64,000 bases of DNA from Acidisoma sp. PAMC 29798 (GTDB taxonomy: Bacteria > Pseudomonadota > Alphaproteobacteria > Acetobacterales > Acetobacteraceae). The position numbers were made by a program, and so were the translations under genes. This document shows, piece by piece, positions 50,561 through 58,686 of the stretch. The notes under the pieces are model-generated. The model worked only from the letters and a program-made list of their open reading frames with translations, was not told where the DNA came from and did not search any database. Location of the stretch: assembly GCF_030252425.1 (NCBI RefSeq), contig NZ_CP126994.1, forward strand, positions 2,909,001 through 2,973,000. The letters are read 5' to 3'. Positions within the stretch are counted from its first letter, which is position 1. Each line of letters begins with the position of its first letter.

Positions 50561-51618
50561 TCACGCAATGCAGTCGTCTTCCTGGAATGGCCGAACCTGA
50601 TGGCAGGCGATTCGATGAATTTGTAGGTCAGGATGGCCAAAGCGATCGTGATCGCGAAGGTGATCCCAATCATCGGCACGCCCCGGATCTGCGTCTGTAG
50701 CAGCACGTAGAGAAGGATCGGGTGCAGGAGGTAGACCGAATAGCTGATCCGGCCCAGGAAAGCACCGGCCGGATGCGCCCAGATCATCGATTTGCGTGTG
50801 AAAAAGGGCACGAAGAAGATGACGGCAGCCAAGGCCCAGGAGTCGATCGATGATTGAAAGGTAGAGGTCGGATGACTGCTCGGGAAAAGCTGAAGTCCGG
50901 CAAGCAAATTGATGGCGATGGTTGAGACCAAGATCGCGCAGAAGAGGGTAAAAGCTTGGACTGACAGTTCATCCTTGCTGCGGCGGTAGCAGACCAGCCC
51001 GAGAACGCAGCAGAGCAACATCGAAAGTCGACCCGTCGGAACATGGAGGCCGAAGGCGCAGCAAAGATCAGCCAATACCGAGACGAGGACGCTGAGGCAC
51101 ACCAGCATCGTGGTCTTCTTGTTCAGAGAGACAAGAAACAGGCCAGAAATCGCAAGATACCAAACAACTTCCAGTGATAACGTCCAGGAACCTCCGACGA
51201 AGTCTTCCTGTTTTACATATTCCTGCACGAAGAAAAGATGCGACGTGAAGTTCACCAAGAACGCCTTGACGGAATGAATGTCTCCGCCCGCCTGAACCGC
51301 GAATGTCGCGAAGAAAATGACGATGTAGAGCGGATAGATGCGCACCGCGCGATGAAGCCAGAAGAGCTTGAAGTTGGCGGTCTTCTCAAGGCTGAGGGGA
51401 ATGACGAAGCCGGACACCAGGAAGAACGCGACGACCCCGGTTTCGCCCAATTCGAGGAAACTCGGAATAATGCCCGCAAGCAGATCCTTGGTATTGCCGA
51501 GAAGCCCGCTCGCATAGAGGGAATGCTGGAACATGACGGAACAGGCCGCAATGCCGCGGATCGCGTCAATGAAGCCGTAACGGGAGGTCTTGCTGGGATG
51601 GGTCATCATGTCACTCAC
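50515..51618 (-). CDS. Acyltransferase family 3 membrane protein
   Basis: A 367-residue acyltransferase with about ten helices. It starts RYGFIDAIRGIAACSVMFQH, containing the family's Arg and catalytic-type His. It then has FFLVSGFVIPLSL, RAVRIYPLYIVI with the conserved Arg-x-x-Arg-x-x-Pro pattern, and GGSWTLSLEVVWYL. It moves acetyl or succinyl groups from the cytoplasm onto exported glycans. Its position beside glycosyltransferases suggests it decorates the surface polysaccharide. The 46-bp convergent overlap with the GT4 gene covers the coding ends of both. Confidence 0.88.
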   Translation of the reverse strand: MSDMMTHPSKTSRYGFIDAIRGIAACSVMFQHSLYASGLLGNTKDLLAGIIPSFLELGETGVVAFFLVSGFVIPLSLEKTANFKLFWLHRAVRIYPLYIVIFFATFAVQAGGDIHSVKAFLVNFTSHLFFVQEYVKQEDFVGGSWTLSLEVVWYLAISGLFLVSLNKKTTMLVCLSVLVSVLADLCCAFGLHVPTGRLSMLLCCVLGLVCYRRSKDELSVQAFTLFCAILVSTIAINLLAGLQLFPSSHPTSTFQSSIDSWALAAVIFFVPFFTRKSMIWAHPAGAFLGRISYSVYLLHPILLYVLLQTQIRGVPMIGITFAITIALAILTYKFIESPAIRFGHSRKTTALRDQDGADAFRTAIRPR

Positions 51619-51803
51619 TCAATGGAGCCCGATCCGAGCAAGCGACGGAGAGCCTTCGATTGTGTGGTGAAGATTACAGGGGGGCGGGGCTATCGCCACC
51701 TGCCCCTTCAGTCATTGACCATAGGGAGGATGCCGCCACGCCATTCATGACGCTGCGCCGAGCTTCATTCTCGGGCTGCGTCATGCCAGCGTGGCGGTCC
51801 CTT

Positions 51804-52295
51804 TTACTTGCCGTAGAAAACGGTGAAGGACGCCTTCTCGATAGTCGCGAAATGCAGGTAGTAGCCCACCTGCGCACTGGGGGATTCGCCGGTGAGCGGC
51901 AGGCTCGGCTCCTTCAGCGCATGGAGCGTAAAGATATAGCGATGCGGCTTGTCGCCTTCCGGCGGACAGGGGCCACCATAACCGGCGCTGCCGAAATCGG
52001 TCCGTGCCTCGACGGCACCAGTCGGCAGGCCCGATTTCGCGGGGTGGCTGGCGCCTTCGGAAAGCGAGGAGGCCGTGGCCGGAATATTGACGATGGTCCA
52101 ATGCCACCAGCCGCTGCCGGTCGGCGCATCGGGGTCATAGACGGTGAGCGCGAAGCTCTTTGTCTCAGCAGGCGCACCCGACCAATGAAGTTCCGGCGAC
52201 ACATTTCCGCCCGTGCAGCCGAAGCTGGAGAAGACATGCCGGTCGGGAACGGTCCCCCCGTCCTGCAAGCTGGTGCTCGCCAAGCTCAATGCCAT
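51804..52295 (-). CDS. YbhB/YbcL family (PEBP, Raf-kinase-inhibitor-like) protein
   Basis: A 163-residue phosphatidylethanolamine-binding-protein fold. Family marks are GGNVSPELHWSGAPAETKSFAL, the D-P-D-A-P-x-G-x-x-x-W-H-W anion-site motif and GPCPPEGDKPHRYIFTLHAL. The start has GAGGAG upstream. Bacterial members bind small anions or phospholipid head groups and their role is unclear. It lies downstream of, and in the same direction as, the MGMT gene, 50 bp away, and could be transcribed with the DNA-repair pair. The 185-bp gap to the acyltransferase on its other side shows no gene. Confidence 0.9.
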   Translation of the reverse strand: MALSLASTSLQDGGTVPDRHVFSSFGCTGGNVSPELHWSGAPAETKSFALTVYDPDAPTGSGWWHWTIVNIPATASSLSEGASHPAKSGLPTGAVEARTDFGSAGYGGPCPPEGDKPHRYIFTLHALKEPSLPLTGESPSAQVGYYLHFATIEKASFTVFYGK

Positions 52296-52345
52296 GATCG
52301 TATCTCCTCACCGTTCGCGACCGCAGCATGGTGCGCAGCGAGATG

Positions 52346-52894
52346 TCATGCCACAGCCCCGACAGCGTCAAGAGCAACCAAAAGTGGTAGAGCCGACCTT
52401 GAGCCGTTTTCATGCGCTAGCAGCCAGGCTTTGCGGGCCAGCCCGCCGCCATACCCGGTCAACGCGGCATTGGCGCCGATGACCCGATGGCAGGGCACCA
52501 CGATAGCAACGGGGTTGGCACCGTTGGCGAGGCCCACAGCCCGGCTGGCTGCGGGGCGGCCGAGTTGTGCAGCCAAACGGCCGTAGCTCACGGTCTGCCC
52601 GGCGGGAATGCGGCGCAAAGCGGCCCAAACCTCCCGCTGGAAGGCTGTGCCACCGGTTTCCACCCGAATCGCATTCAGCGCCTCCCAGTCGCCCGCGAAG
52701 AAGGCGCGAAGGGGCTGCGCGATCGCAGCCGGGGCCGGCGCCTCGGTCAGCACGACGCTGCCGTAATGCAGGCGTAGCAGGCGCTGCATCCGGGGCTCGT
52801 AATCCCAGAAATCGAGGGCACGCAGGGTATCGCCCGCGAATACCAGCAGGATCTCGCCCAGGGGCGACTCGAAGCGATCAAGCGACAGGTTCAT
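52346..52894 (-). CDS. ogt: Methylated-DNA-protein cysteine methyltransferase (Ogt type)
   Basis: A 182-residue O6-alkylguanine-DNA alkyltransferase. The acceptor-Cys motif PCHRVIGANAALTGYGGGLARK-type block (Cys in I-V-V-P-C-H-R-V) and the helix-turn-helix RIPAGQTVSYGRLAAQLGRP are complete. It transfers the alkyl group from O6-methylguanine to its own Cys. The start ATG 52894 (MNLSLDRFES) is taken because the frame before it lies inside the upstream gene. It overlaps the Ada/AlkA fusion stop by 17 bp, so the two repair proteins are co-expressed. The C-terminus runs about 20 residues beyond the usual end. Confidence 0.92.
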   Translation of the reverse strand: MNLSLDRFESPLGEILLVFAGDTLRALDFWDYEPRMQRLLRLHYGSVVLTEAPAPAAIAQPLRAFFAGDWEALNAIRVETGGTAFQREVWAALRRIPAGQTVSYGRLAAQLGRPAASRAVGLANGANPVAIVVPCHRVIGANAALTGYGGGLARKAWLLAHENGSRSALPLLVALDAVGAVA

Positions 52895-54356
52895 CAGTCT
52901 TCCTTTCGAGGGCGGGAGAGGGCGACAGCCGCAGCGCCACCATCCAGAGGTGCATCGCGGCATAGGCCCGCCAGGGGCGCCACGCCTCGGCGCGAGCCAT
53001 GAGATCGCGGTCGTTCAGACCAAGGGCGCGTTGCAGGCCGACATCCTTGGGCGGAAAGGCATCCGGCTCCCTCAAGGCAAACAGCGCGATGCAGCCTGCG
53101 GTCCAGGGACCGATGCCGCCGATGGCGCAAAGGCTGCGGATCGACAGATCCAGCCCCTCCCCGCGCTCCAGTAAGCCAGGCGAATCCGCCGCCGCCTTGG
53201 CGAGATTGACGATCGCTGCCGCGCGGGCGCGCGGCATATTGAGGTGCAGGCTGATCGTCTCCGCCTCCGCCACCAAGCGTTCGGGACTGGGAAAGAGACC
53301 GGTCAGGCCCGGAATGCCGGTCTCGACCGGCGTGCCGAATTGCGTGACGAGCTTGGCCGCGAGCGTCTTGCCAGCGACCACGCTGACTTGCTGGCCGAGG
53401 ATCACGCGCACGGCGAGTTCGAAGCCATCCCAGGCGCCGGGCACCCGCAGGCCCGGTCGCGCGGCGACCAAAGGCGCCATGGCCGGGTCTTCTGCCAGCA
53501 CGGAATCGATCGGCGCCGGGTCGGCCCCAAGGTCGAAAATGCGGCGAAGACGCGCGACGATGCGCGGCAGGAAGCGGATCGCCGGGAAATCGATTCGCGC
53601 CTGAAGGCTGGTCGGGCCGAGGGGCGAGACCGCCACGGTGCCATGATGGCCGCCCAGGGTGATGATGCGGCGATAGCAATCGGGCGTGACGCTTTCGACG
53701 CCCGGAATGGCATGGGCCGTCAGCACGGCGATCATGCCCAGCCAATCATAGGGCGGCCGGAAGGGCAGGCTGAGCGTCAGCCCCTTATCGGTCGGCCGGC
53801 GCGTGCCGCGCCGCATGGCGCTCGGCGCCTGGCCATAAAGCGAGACAAAGACATGGTTGAAGCGGCGCAGGCTACCGAAGCCGGCAGCCAGGGCAACCTC
53901 GGTCAAAGGCAGATCGGTTTCGGTCACCAATTGGCGAGCGAGCAGGTTGCGGCGGGTTTGTGCGACGGCCTTCGGGCTGGCGCCGAGATGGGTCGCGAAC
54001 AGCCGACGCAATTGCCGCTCCCCCAAACCAAGACGGGCGGCGAGGCTGTCGCCATCCTCGTTCTCGCCCTCGGCGATGATGGCCATGGCGCGGTCCATGA
54101 CGCGATTGGCCGGCGCGGTGGCGGGTGCGCGCTCCGGCCGGCAGCGCAGGCAGGAGCGAAACCCCGCCACCTCAGCGGCGGCAGCGCTGCGGTAGAAGGT
54201 GATGTTTTGGCGCTTAGGTGTGGTAGCGGGGCAAACCGGACGGCAATAAATGCCGGTGGTGCGCACGCCGGTGAAGAACTGCCCGTCGAAACGGGCATCC
54301 CGCGTCAGCAAGGCGCGGTAGCAAATCTCCGGGTCGAGGGTGTTCGTGGTGAGCAT
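52878..54356 (-). CDS. Ada N-terminal domain fused to AlkA 3-methyladenine DNA glycosylase
   Basis: A 492-residue fusion. Residues ~1-80 are the Ada zinc domain, with GIYCRPVCPA and CLRCRPE supplying four Cys; the first accepts methyl from phosphotriesters. Residues ~85-180 are an AraC-type helix-turn-helix. Residues ~195-480 are an AlkA domain with the HhH motif LCAIGGIGPWTAGCIAL and catalytic Asp in FPPKDVGLQ. It combines alkylation sensing and transcription activation with removal of alkylated bases, while the O6-methylguanine function of E. coli Ada is in the overlapping downstream gene. I place the start at ATG 54356. This layout occurs in many actinobacteria and proteobacteria. Confidence 0.92.
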   Translation of the reverse strand: MLTTNTLDPEICYRALLTRDARFDGQFFTGVRTTGIYCRPVCPATTPKRQNITFYRSAAAAEVAGFRSCLRCRPERAPATAPANRVMDRAMAIIAEGENEDGDSLAARLGLGERQLRRLFATHLGASPKAVAQTRRNLLARQLVTETDLPLTEVALAAGFGSLRRFNHVFVSLYGQAPSAMRRGTRRPTDKGLTLSLPFRPPYDWLGMIAVLTAHAIPGVESVTPDCYRRIITLGGHHGTVAVSPLGPTSLQARIDFPAIRFLPRIVARLRRIFDLGADPAPIDSVLAEDPAMAPLVAARPGLRVPGAWDGFELAVRVILGQQVSVVAGKTLAAKLVTQFGTPVETGIPGLTGLFPSPERLVAEAETISLHLNMPRARAAAIVNLAKAAADSPGLLERGEGLDLSIRSLCAIGGIGPWTAGCIALFALREPDAFPPKDVGLQRALGLNDRDLMARAEAWRPWRAYAAMHLWMVALRLSPSPALERKTDEPVA

Positions 54357-54405
54357 GGCGGGATCATAACCGCCCGCGCCGCCCTCCGCTCGCCGTTTTC
54401 GGACA

Positions 54406-55359
54406 TCAACGCCCGGCCGCGATCTCCGCCGCAGCCGCAGCCTCGGCATCCACCTTCACCTGTCGGCCACTCCACCAGCCCGCCAGAAGCGAACCGGACA
54501 AATTATGCCACACCGAGAAGATGGCGCCCGGCAAGGCCGCCATCGGAGTGAAATAAAGCTTGCCCAAGGTCGCTGCGAGGCCGGAATTTTGCATGCCCAC
54601 TTCGAGGGCGAGGGTGCGGCAAATGCGCTCATCGAAGCCCAGGAGCTTGCCACCAAAATAGCCGCCGAGAAGGCCGACTGCATTGTGCAAAATGACGGCG
54701 ACGAGCACGAGCGGTCCCACCAGGGCGATGCTTTTCGCCGTTCCTGCGACGACGGCCGCGATAATCAGCAGAATGGCGGCCATCGAGACCAAGGGCAGCA
54801 CAGGTTCGATTCGTCGCACAGGGCGGCGGGCGACGACATTGACGATGACGCCCAGCGCCACCGGGATGAGCACGATGCGGACGATGCTCAGCAGCAGCTT
54901 CAGCACAGGCACCGCGATGCCGGCATCGACGTACAGCCGCGTCAGCAGCGGCGTCGCGACCACGCCCACCAGCGTGGATACCGCGCTGATGGTCACGGAC
55001 AGCGCCACATCGCCCTTGGCGATATAGACCATGACGGTCGAGGAAGTGCCGCTGGCGACCGAGCCCACCAGCACCATGCCGACGGCGAGATCGGGCGGCA
55101 TATGCAGCAGCTTGGCGATAAGCCAAGCAGCCAAAGGCATGATGAGGTAATGCAGCCCGATGCCCGCCGCGACCGGCGCCGGCTGTTTCGCCACACGCTT
55201 GAAGTCGGCCGGCGTGAGCGTCATGCCCATGGCGAACATGATGATGCCGAGCAGCGTGGTGACCCAAGGTCCGAGCGGCTTGAAGACCGGCGGCGCCATG
55301 AAGGCGAGAATGGCGATGAGCAAAGCCCAAAGCGGAAAAAGGCGCGTGATGGTTCGCAC
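54406..55359 (-). CDS. Bile acid:sodium symporter (BASS) family transporter
   Basis: A 317-residue membrane protein with about ten helices. Family marks are [20 protein letters not shown] (residues about 39-58), [23 protein letters not shown] and [21 protein letters not shown], where the E-x-G-x-Q-N-S segment belongs to the substrate/sodium crossover region. The layout is that of bacterial YocS/PanS-type members, which move organic acids such as pantoate or keto acids. The start is GTG 55359 with AAGGAT in front. It follows nothing closely and its ligand cannot be told from context. Confidence 0.9.
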   Translation of the reverse strand: MRTITRLFPLWALLIAILAFMAPPVFKPLGPWVTTLLGIIMFAMGMTLTPADFKRVAKQPAPVAAGIGLHYLIMPLAAWLIAKLLHMPPDLAVGMVLVGSVASGTSSTVMVYIAKGDVALSVTISAVSTLVGVVATPLLTRLYVDAGIAVPVLKLLLSIVRIVLIPVALGVIVNVVARRPVRRIEPVLPLVSMAAILLIIAAVVAGTAKSIALVGPLVLVAVILHNAVGLLGGYFGGKLLGFDERICRTLALEVGMQNSGLAATLGKLYFTPMAALPGAIFSVWHNLSGSLLAGWWSGRQVKVDAEAAAAAEIAAGR

Positions 55360-55464
55360 GGCAATATCCTTAGGCGCAATAATATTGCCGTCTAACCCAT
55401 GCGCCTGAATTGATCGAGCGGCTCGGGCCCCTTCAGCTTACCGAAATAGGCGCCCCTGCCCCGC

Positions 55465-55836
55465 TCAATGGACCGGATGGCGCGCCTGCCAGCGGCGCAT
55501 TTCGGCGATTTCCTGGTTTTGCGCGGCGATGATGTCCTTCGCCATCCGCCTCAAGATAGGGTCGCGGCCGTAGCGCAACTCGACCTCTGCCATGGACACA
55601 GCGCCCACGTGATGCGGCAGCATCATCGCGACGAAATCCTGGTCCGGGTTGCCGGTCATCGGGGCGCTGCTCATTGCATGGTTCATCTTGGCCATGCCGG
55701 CCATCATGTCGCGGTCGGCAGCGCTGGGTGCGTTCATGCCCGGCGTGGACATGCCCGGCATGGATGACATCGCGTTTTGAGCAAAGGCCGGTGAAGCGAT
55801 CAACAGGGCGGCGCAAACGAGGGGCAAAAGGCGCAT
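55465..55836 (-). CDS. DUF305 family secreted protein
   Basis: A 123-residue exported protein. A Sec signal peptide (MRLLPLVCAALLIASPAFAQ) precedes a Met-rich stretch with several M-S/P/N-M repeats and then the DUF305 helical bundle, FVAMMLPHHVGAVSMAEVEL, ending EIAEMRRWQ. The paired His and many Met residues suggest copper or silver binding in the periplasm, as proposed for related proteins near copper genes. No copper exporter is adjacent here. The start ATG 55836 has GAAGGAAACC upstream; the open frame beyond it has no coding character. Confidence 0.85.
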   Translation of the reverse strand: MRLLPLVCAALLIASPAFAQNAMSSMPGMSTPGMNAPSAADRDMMAGMAKMNHAMSSAPMTGNPDQDFVAMMLPHHVGAVSMAEVELRYGRDPILRRMAKDIIAAQNQEIAEMRRWQARHPVH

Positions 55837-55946
55837 AGTCGGTTTCCTTCTGTAAGAAGAGCCGAGCATAGGGCTTGCCACTATGGGAAGGTCCAGCGCC
55901 ACCGGCGACGCAGGAAGCTGAGGGGACGGTCAGGCGCTTGAAAGGC

Positions 55947-58055
55947 TCAGCCGGACAAAAACTGCAATGCCGCGACAGGGGCCGGCCGACTGAAGAGATA
56001 GCCCTGCCCGAGATCGCATCCCGCAGCCGTTACCATCTTGGCCTGATCCTCCGTCTCGATGCCCTCAGCGACACTCGCCATACCGAGGCTTTGGGCGAGG
56101 CTGGTCACCGCCACAATGACGGCGGATGAATGCGGATCGCTTCCGAGATCGGCGATGAACGACCGATCGATCTTGATCTTGTTGAAGGGCAAACGGCGCA
56201 GATAGCCAAGCGACGAATAGCCTGTTCCGAAATCGTCGAGCACAAGACGTACGCCCATGTCGCTGACGTGCCTGAGATCGCGAAGCATCATCGCGTCATC
56301 ACGGAGGAAGATCGATTCGGTGACTTCAAGCTCCAGTCGATGGGGCTCAAGACCCGATGCTTGCAACGCCGTCGTCACGGTCGCGGCGAGGTTGCCCCGA
56401 CCAAGCTGCGCCGCAGACACATTGACGGCCACGGTGATGTCTGACCGCCAGTTCCTCGCGTCCATACAGGCCTGCTTAATCACCCAATCACCAATCGGCA
56501 CGATCAGGCCGGATTCTTCGGCCACCGGAATGAACTGATCTGGAAAGACCAGGCCGAGCACACCGTGCCGCCACCGTAAAAGCGCCTCGACGCCGACAAC
56601 CCGCCCCGCTGCCAAAGCGGTGATGGTTTGATAATGCAACTCGAACTCGCCGCGGCCGAGCGCTTCGCGCAGTTCAGCCTCAACCTCACGGCGGCGCGTG
56701 GATTCCGCTTCCAAATCCGCATCAAAGAACCGGTAGTCGTTCTTGCCGTTGGCCTTGACCTTGTAGAGGGCGGTATCCGCATTGCGGATTAAAGTATCCG
56801 GATCCGAACCGTGGTCGGGCGCCTTCGCGATTCCGATGCTCGCACTCAGATCGATCATCATGCCATTAATGCGATACGGCTGTCGCACGACCTCAAGCAA
56901 GCGATCGGCGATCATCGTTGACACCGCATGATGTTCACGATCGGCACGAACCAGAATCGCGAACTCATCGCCGCCCAGGCGCGCGACGATGTCGACATCG
57001 CGGACAGCCGATTGAATACGGACCGCGACGGATTTCAGAATCGCGTCCCCGGTGCTGTGATTGAATGTGTCGTTGATGGCCTTAAAGCGATCGAGGTCGA
57101 GCACGAAGACCCAGAAGGGCTCACCCGACCGCGTCGACTGCTTCAGTGCATGACCCAGATGCTTCCTCATCTCACCACGATTGGGCAGGCCGGTCAGGGG
57201 GTCATGATGCGCCGCGAATGCGATACGTTCACTGACGGCACGGCGTTCGTCGATGTCGATATAGACGCCACTGACCCGCTCTGCGGTTCCGTTTTCAGAC
57301 CATTGCGTGACCCGCCCAGTTGATAAGACCCAACGCCAGCGACCGGCACCGTCCCGATGTCGCATTTCGTTGACGAGCTGGTCTTTTCGTTCGGCGAAGA
57401 AGGCCTGTCGGTTCGCCCGGACCTGCGGCAGGTCATCAGGATGTATCATCCGGTCGGCGACGTCATCACCGATCATGTCCTGCGGCCGGGCAAAGCCGAG
57501 ATAGGCCCACCATTCGTGGCTGGTCCAAAAAAGATCGTCTGTAACGTTCCAATCCCACAACCCGATATGGGCGCTCTCGACCGCGAGAGTGAGGCGCCGA
57601 TTGGTCGCCATGATCTCCTGACGTCTGGCCACGGCATCCGTGACGTCGCGAATGAAGGCGACGAGTGTCGTTCCGCCGCCATTCACGTTATTGGATAGGA
57701 CGGGCTGAAGATCGATACTCAACCACAGCGACCCCCCAGCGGCACCTGAGCCGGCCGCACCTAAGCCAGCCAACTCACAGGAATAGGGTTGCAGCGCGGC
57801 GATCGATGACGAGAGACCCGCGATCGCTTCGGTATTGTGGCGATCAACCTTAAAAAGGGAGATGAGCGGCCGCCCGATCGCGTCCGTCGCCGTCGCGCCG
57901 GCGACGCGCTCAAGACCCGCATTGCCCCAAAGCACAGCCCCCGCGCTGTCGGTGATGACAACGCCATAGGCGGTGAGGTTAGCGATAGGGGTTAGGTCGT
58001 TCGCCTCACGCGCGGAGCGCGAGCTTGGGCCAGAGCCCGCATCGGACGACGTCAT
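55947..58055 (-). CDS. PAS-GGDEF-EAL cyclic-di-GMP protein
   Basis: A 702-residue cytoplasmic signalling protein without membrane helices. Two PAS domains lie at about residues 20-140 and 150-270; the second has HIGLWDWNVTDDLFWTS and MIHPDDLPQ. The GGDEF domain (~275-440) has DPLTGLPNRGEM and an intact ARLGGDEFAIL site. The EAL domain (~450-700) has VGVEALLRWRH, ELEVTESIF and LDDFGTGYSSL, with the metal-site residues in place. Both catalytic sites look active, so the protein could make and degrade c-di-GMP, with the PAS domains choosing. It stands alone between the DUF305 gene and the sox operon. The surface repeat proteins and polysaccharide genes are reasonable downstream outputs. Confidence 0.92.
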   Translation of the reverse strand: MTSSDAGSGPSSRSAREANDLTPIANLTAYGVVITDSAGAVLWGNAGLERVAGATATDAIGRPLISLFKVDRHNTEAIAGLSSSIAALQPYSCELAGLGAAGSGAAGGSLWLSIDLQPVLSNNVNGGGTTLVAFIRDVTDAVARRQEIMATNRRLTLAVESAHIGLWDWNVTDDLFWTSHEWWAYLGFARPQDMIGDDVADRMIHPDDLPQVRANRQAFFAERKDQLVNEMRHRDGAGRWRWVLSTGRVTQWSENGTAERVSGVYIDIDERRAVSERIAFAAHHDPLTGLPNRGEMRKHLGHALKQSTRSGEPFWVFVLDLDRFKAINDTFNHSTGDAILKSVAVRIQSAVRDVDIVARLGGDEFAILVRADREHHAVSTMIADRLLEVVRQPYRINGMMIDLSASIGIAKAPDHGSDPDTLIRNADTALYKVKANGKNDYRFFDADLEAESTRRREVEAELREALGRGEFELHYQTITALAAGRVVGVEALLRWRHGVLGLVFPDQFIPVAEESGLIVPIGDWVIKQACMDARNWRSDITVAVNVSAAQLGRGNLAATVTTALQASGLEPHRLELEVTESIFLRDDAMMLRDLRHVSDMGVRLVLDDFGTGYSSLGYLRRLPFNKIKIDRSFIADLGSDPHSSAVIVAVTSLAQSLGMASVAEGIETEDQAKMVTAAGCDLGQGYLFSRPAPVAALQFLSG

Positions 58056-58148
58056 CTGAGACTTTGCAAGGAGCGCACTACCGTTCTTTTCGGTTGAATA
58101 TCTACCGAAGGATGCAAAAACGCAATCAGCGATAGATCAAGCCCCCCG

Positions 58149-58182
58149 GGGCGGGACCCCGCCCTCAGTCTCAGTGAGACTG
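58149..58182 (-). terminator. Tandem hairpins at the end of the sox operon
   Basis: A perfect 17-nt palindrome, CAGTCTCAGTGAGACTG at 58166-58182, spans the soxG stop codon. It is followed on the minus strand by a very GC-rich hairpin, GGGCGGG against CCCGCCC, at 58149-58164. There is no T-run, so this could be a transcription terminator of the GC-hairpin type or an mRNA 3'-end stabiliser. Confidence 0.45.
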
Positions 58183-58686
58183 GAGACCCATCAAGGCACG
58201 GCGGAAGCTGGCGGCCAAGCTGCGGAAGACGATGATGTCATAGGTTGGCGCGTCGTCGATCTGCCAAAGATGGACGTTGATATGCGCGGCATTCGTCAAA
58301 GCCGTATCCCCAGGCACAAAGACTCTCGGATGCAGGTCGATGCCGATCAGCGTCGCCAGCATACCGCGCGCGCCAGCGCCCGAGACGCGAAAGGTCGTAC
58401 GACCCGCCCCCTGATCCGTTATCGCTGCAAGCGCGCCGAGATGCGCGCGCAATTCGCCCGCCAAGTTCGTCGTGGAAGGGGAGGTCACCAGCCAGCGATC
58501 AGGTCCCGCCCAAATAAAGGCAAGCGCACCCGCTTCGATCCGCTTCGGTCGTGTGGGCAATTCCAGGTCCCACTTGGCCCGCACCGCATCCGACAGCGGC
58601 ACGACGCCAGCACGAGAGGCCGTGAGACTCACCATCTCGATGCCGCTCGGCTCCTCAATCGTGACATCCTGAAACGACTCAACCAC
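58171..58686 (-). CDS. soxG: Sarcosine oxidase subunit gamma
   Basis: A 171-residue subunit of heterotetrameric sarcosine oxidase. It is a small domain related to the N-terminal part of GcvT, with AFIWAGPDRWLVTSP, AITDQGAGRTTFRVSG and DLHPRVFVPGDTALTNAAHI, the last being a typical SoxG segment. It is structural, packing against SoxA. The start is GTG 58686, with AGGGAG upstream, and it overlaps the soxA stop. The ATG reading at 58815 would be inside soxA. Last gene of soxBDAG; its stop codon lies inside a perfect palindrome. Confidence 0.87.
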   Translation of the reverse strand: MVESFQDVTIEEPSGIEMVSLTASRAGVVPLSDAVRAKWDLELPTRPKRIEAGALAFIWAGPDRWLVTSPSTTNLAGELRAHLGALAAITDQGAGRTTFRVSGAGARGMLATLIGIDLHPRVFVPGDTALTNAAHINVHLWQIDDAPTYDIIVFRSLAASFRRALMGLQSH

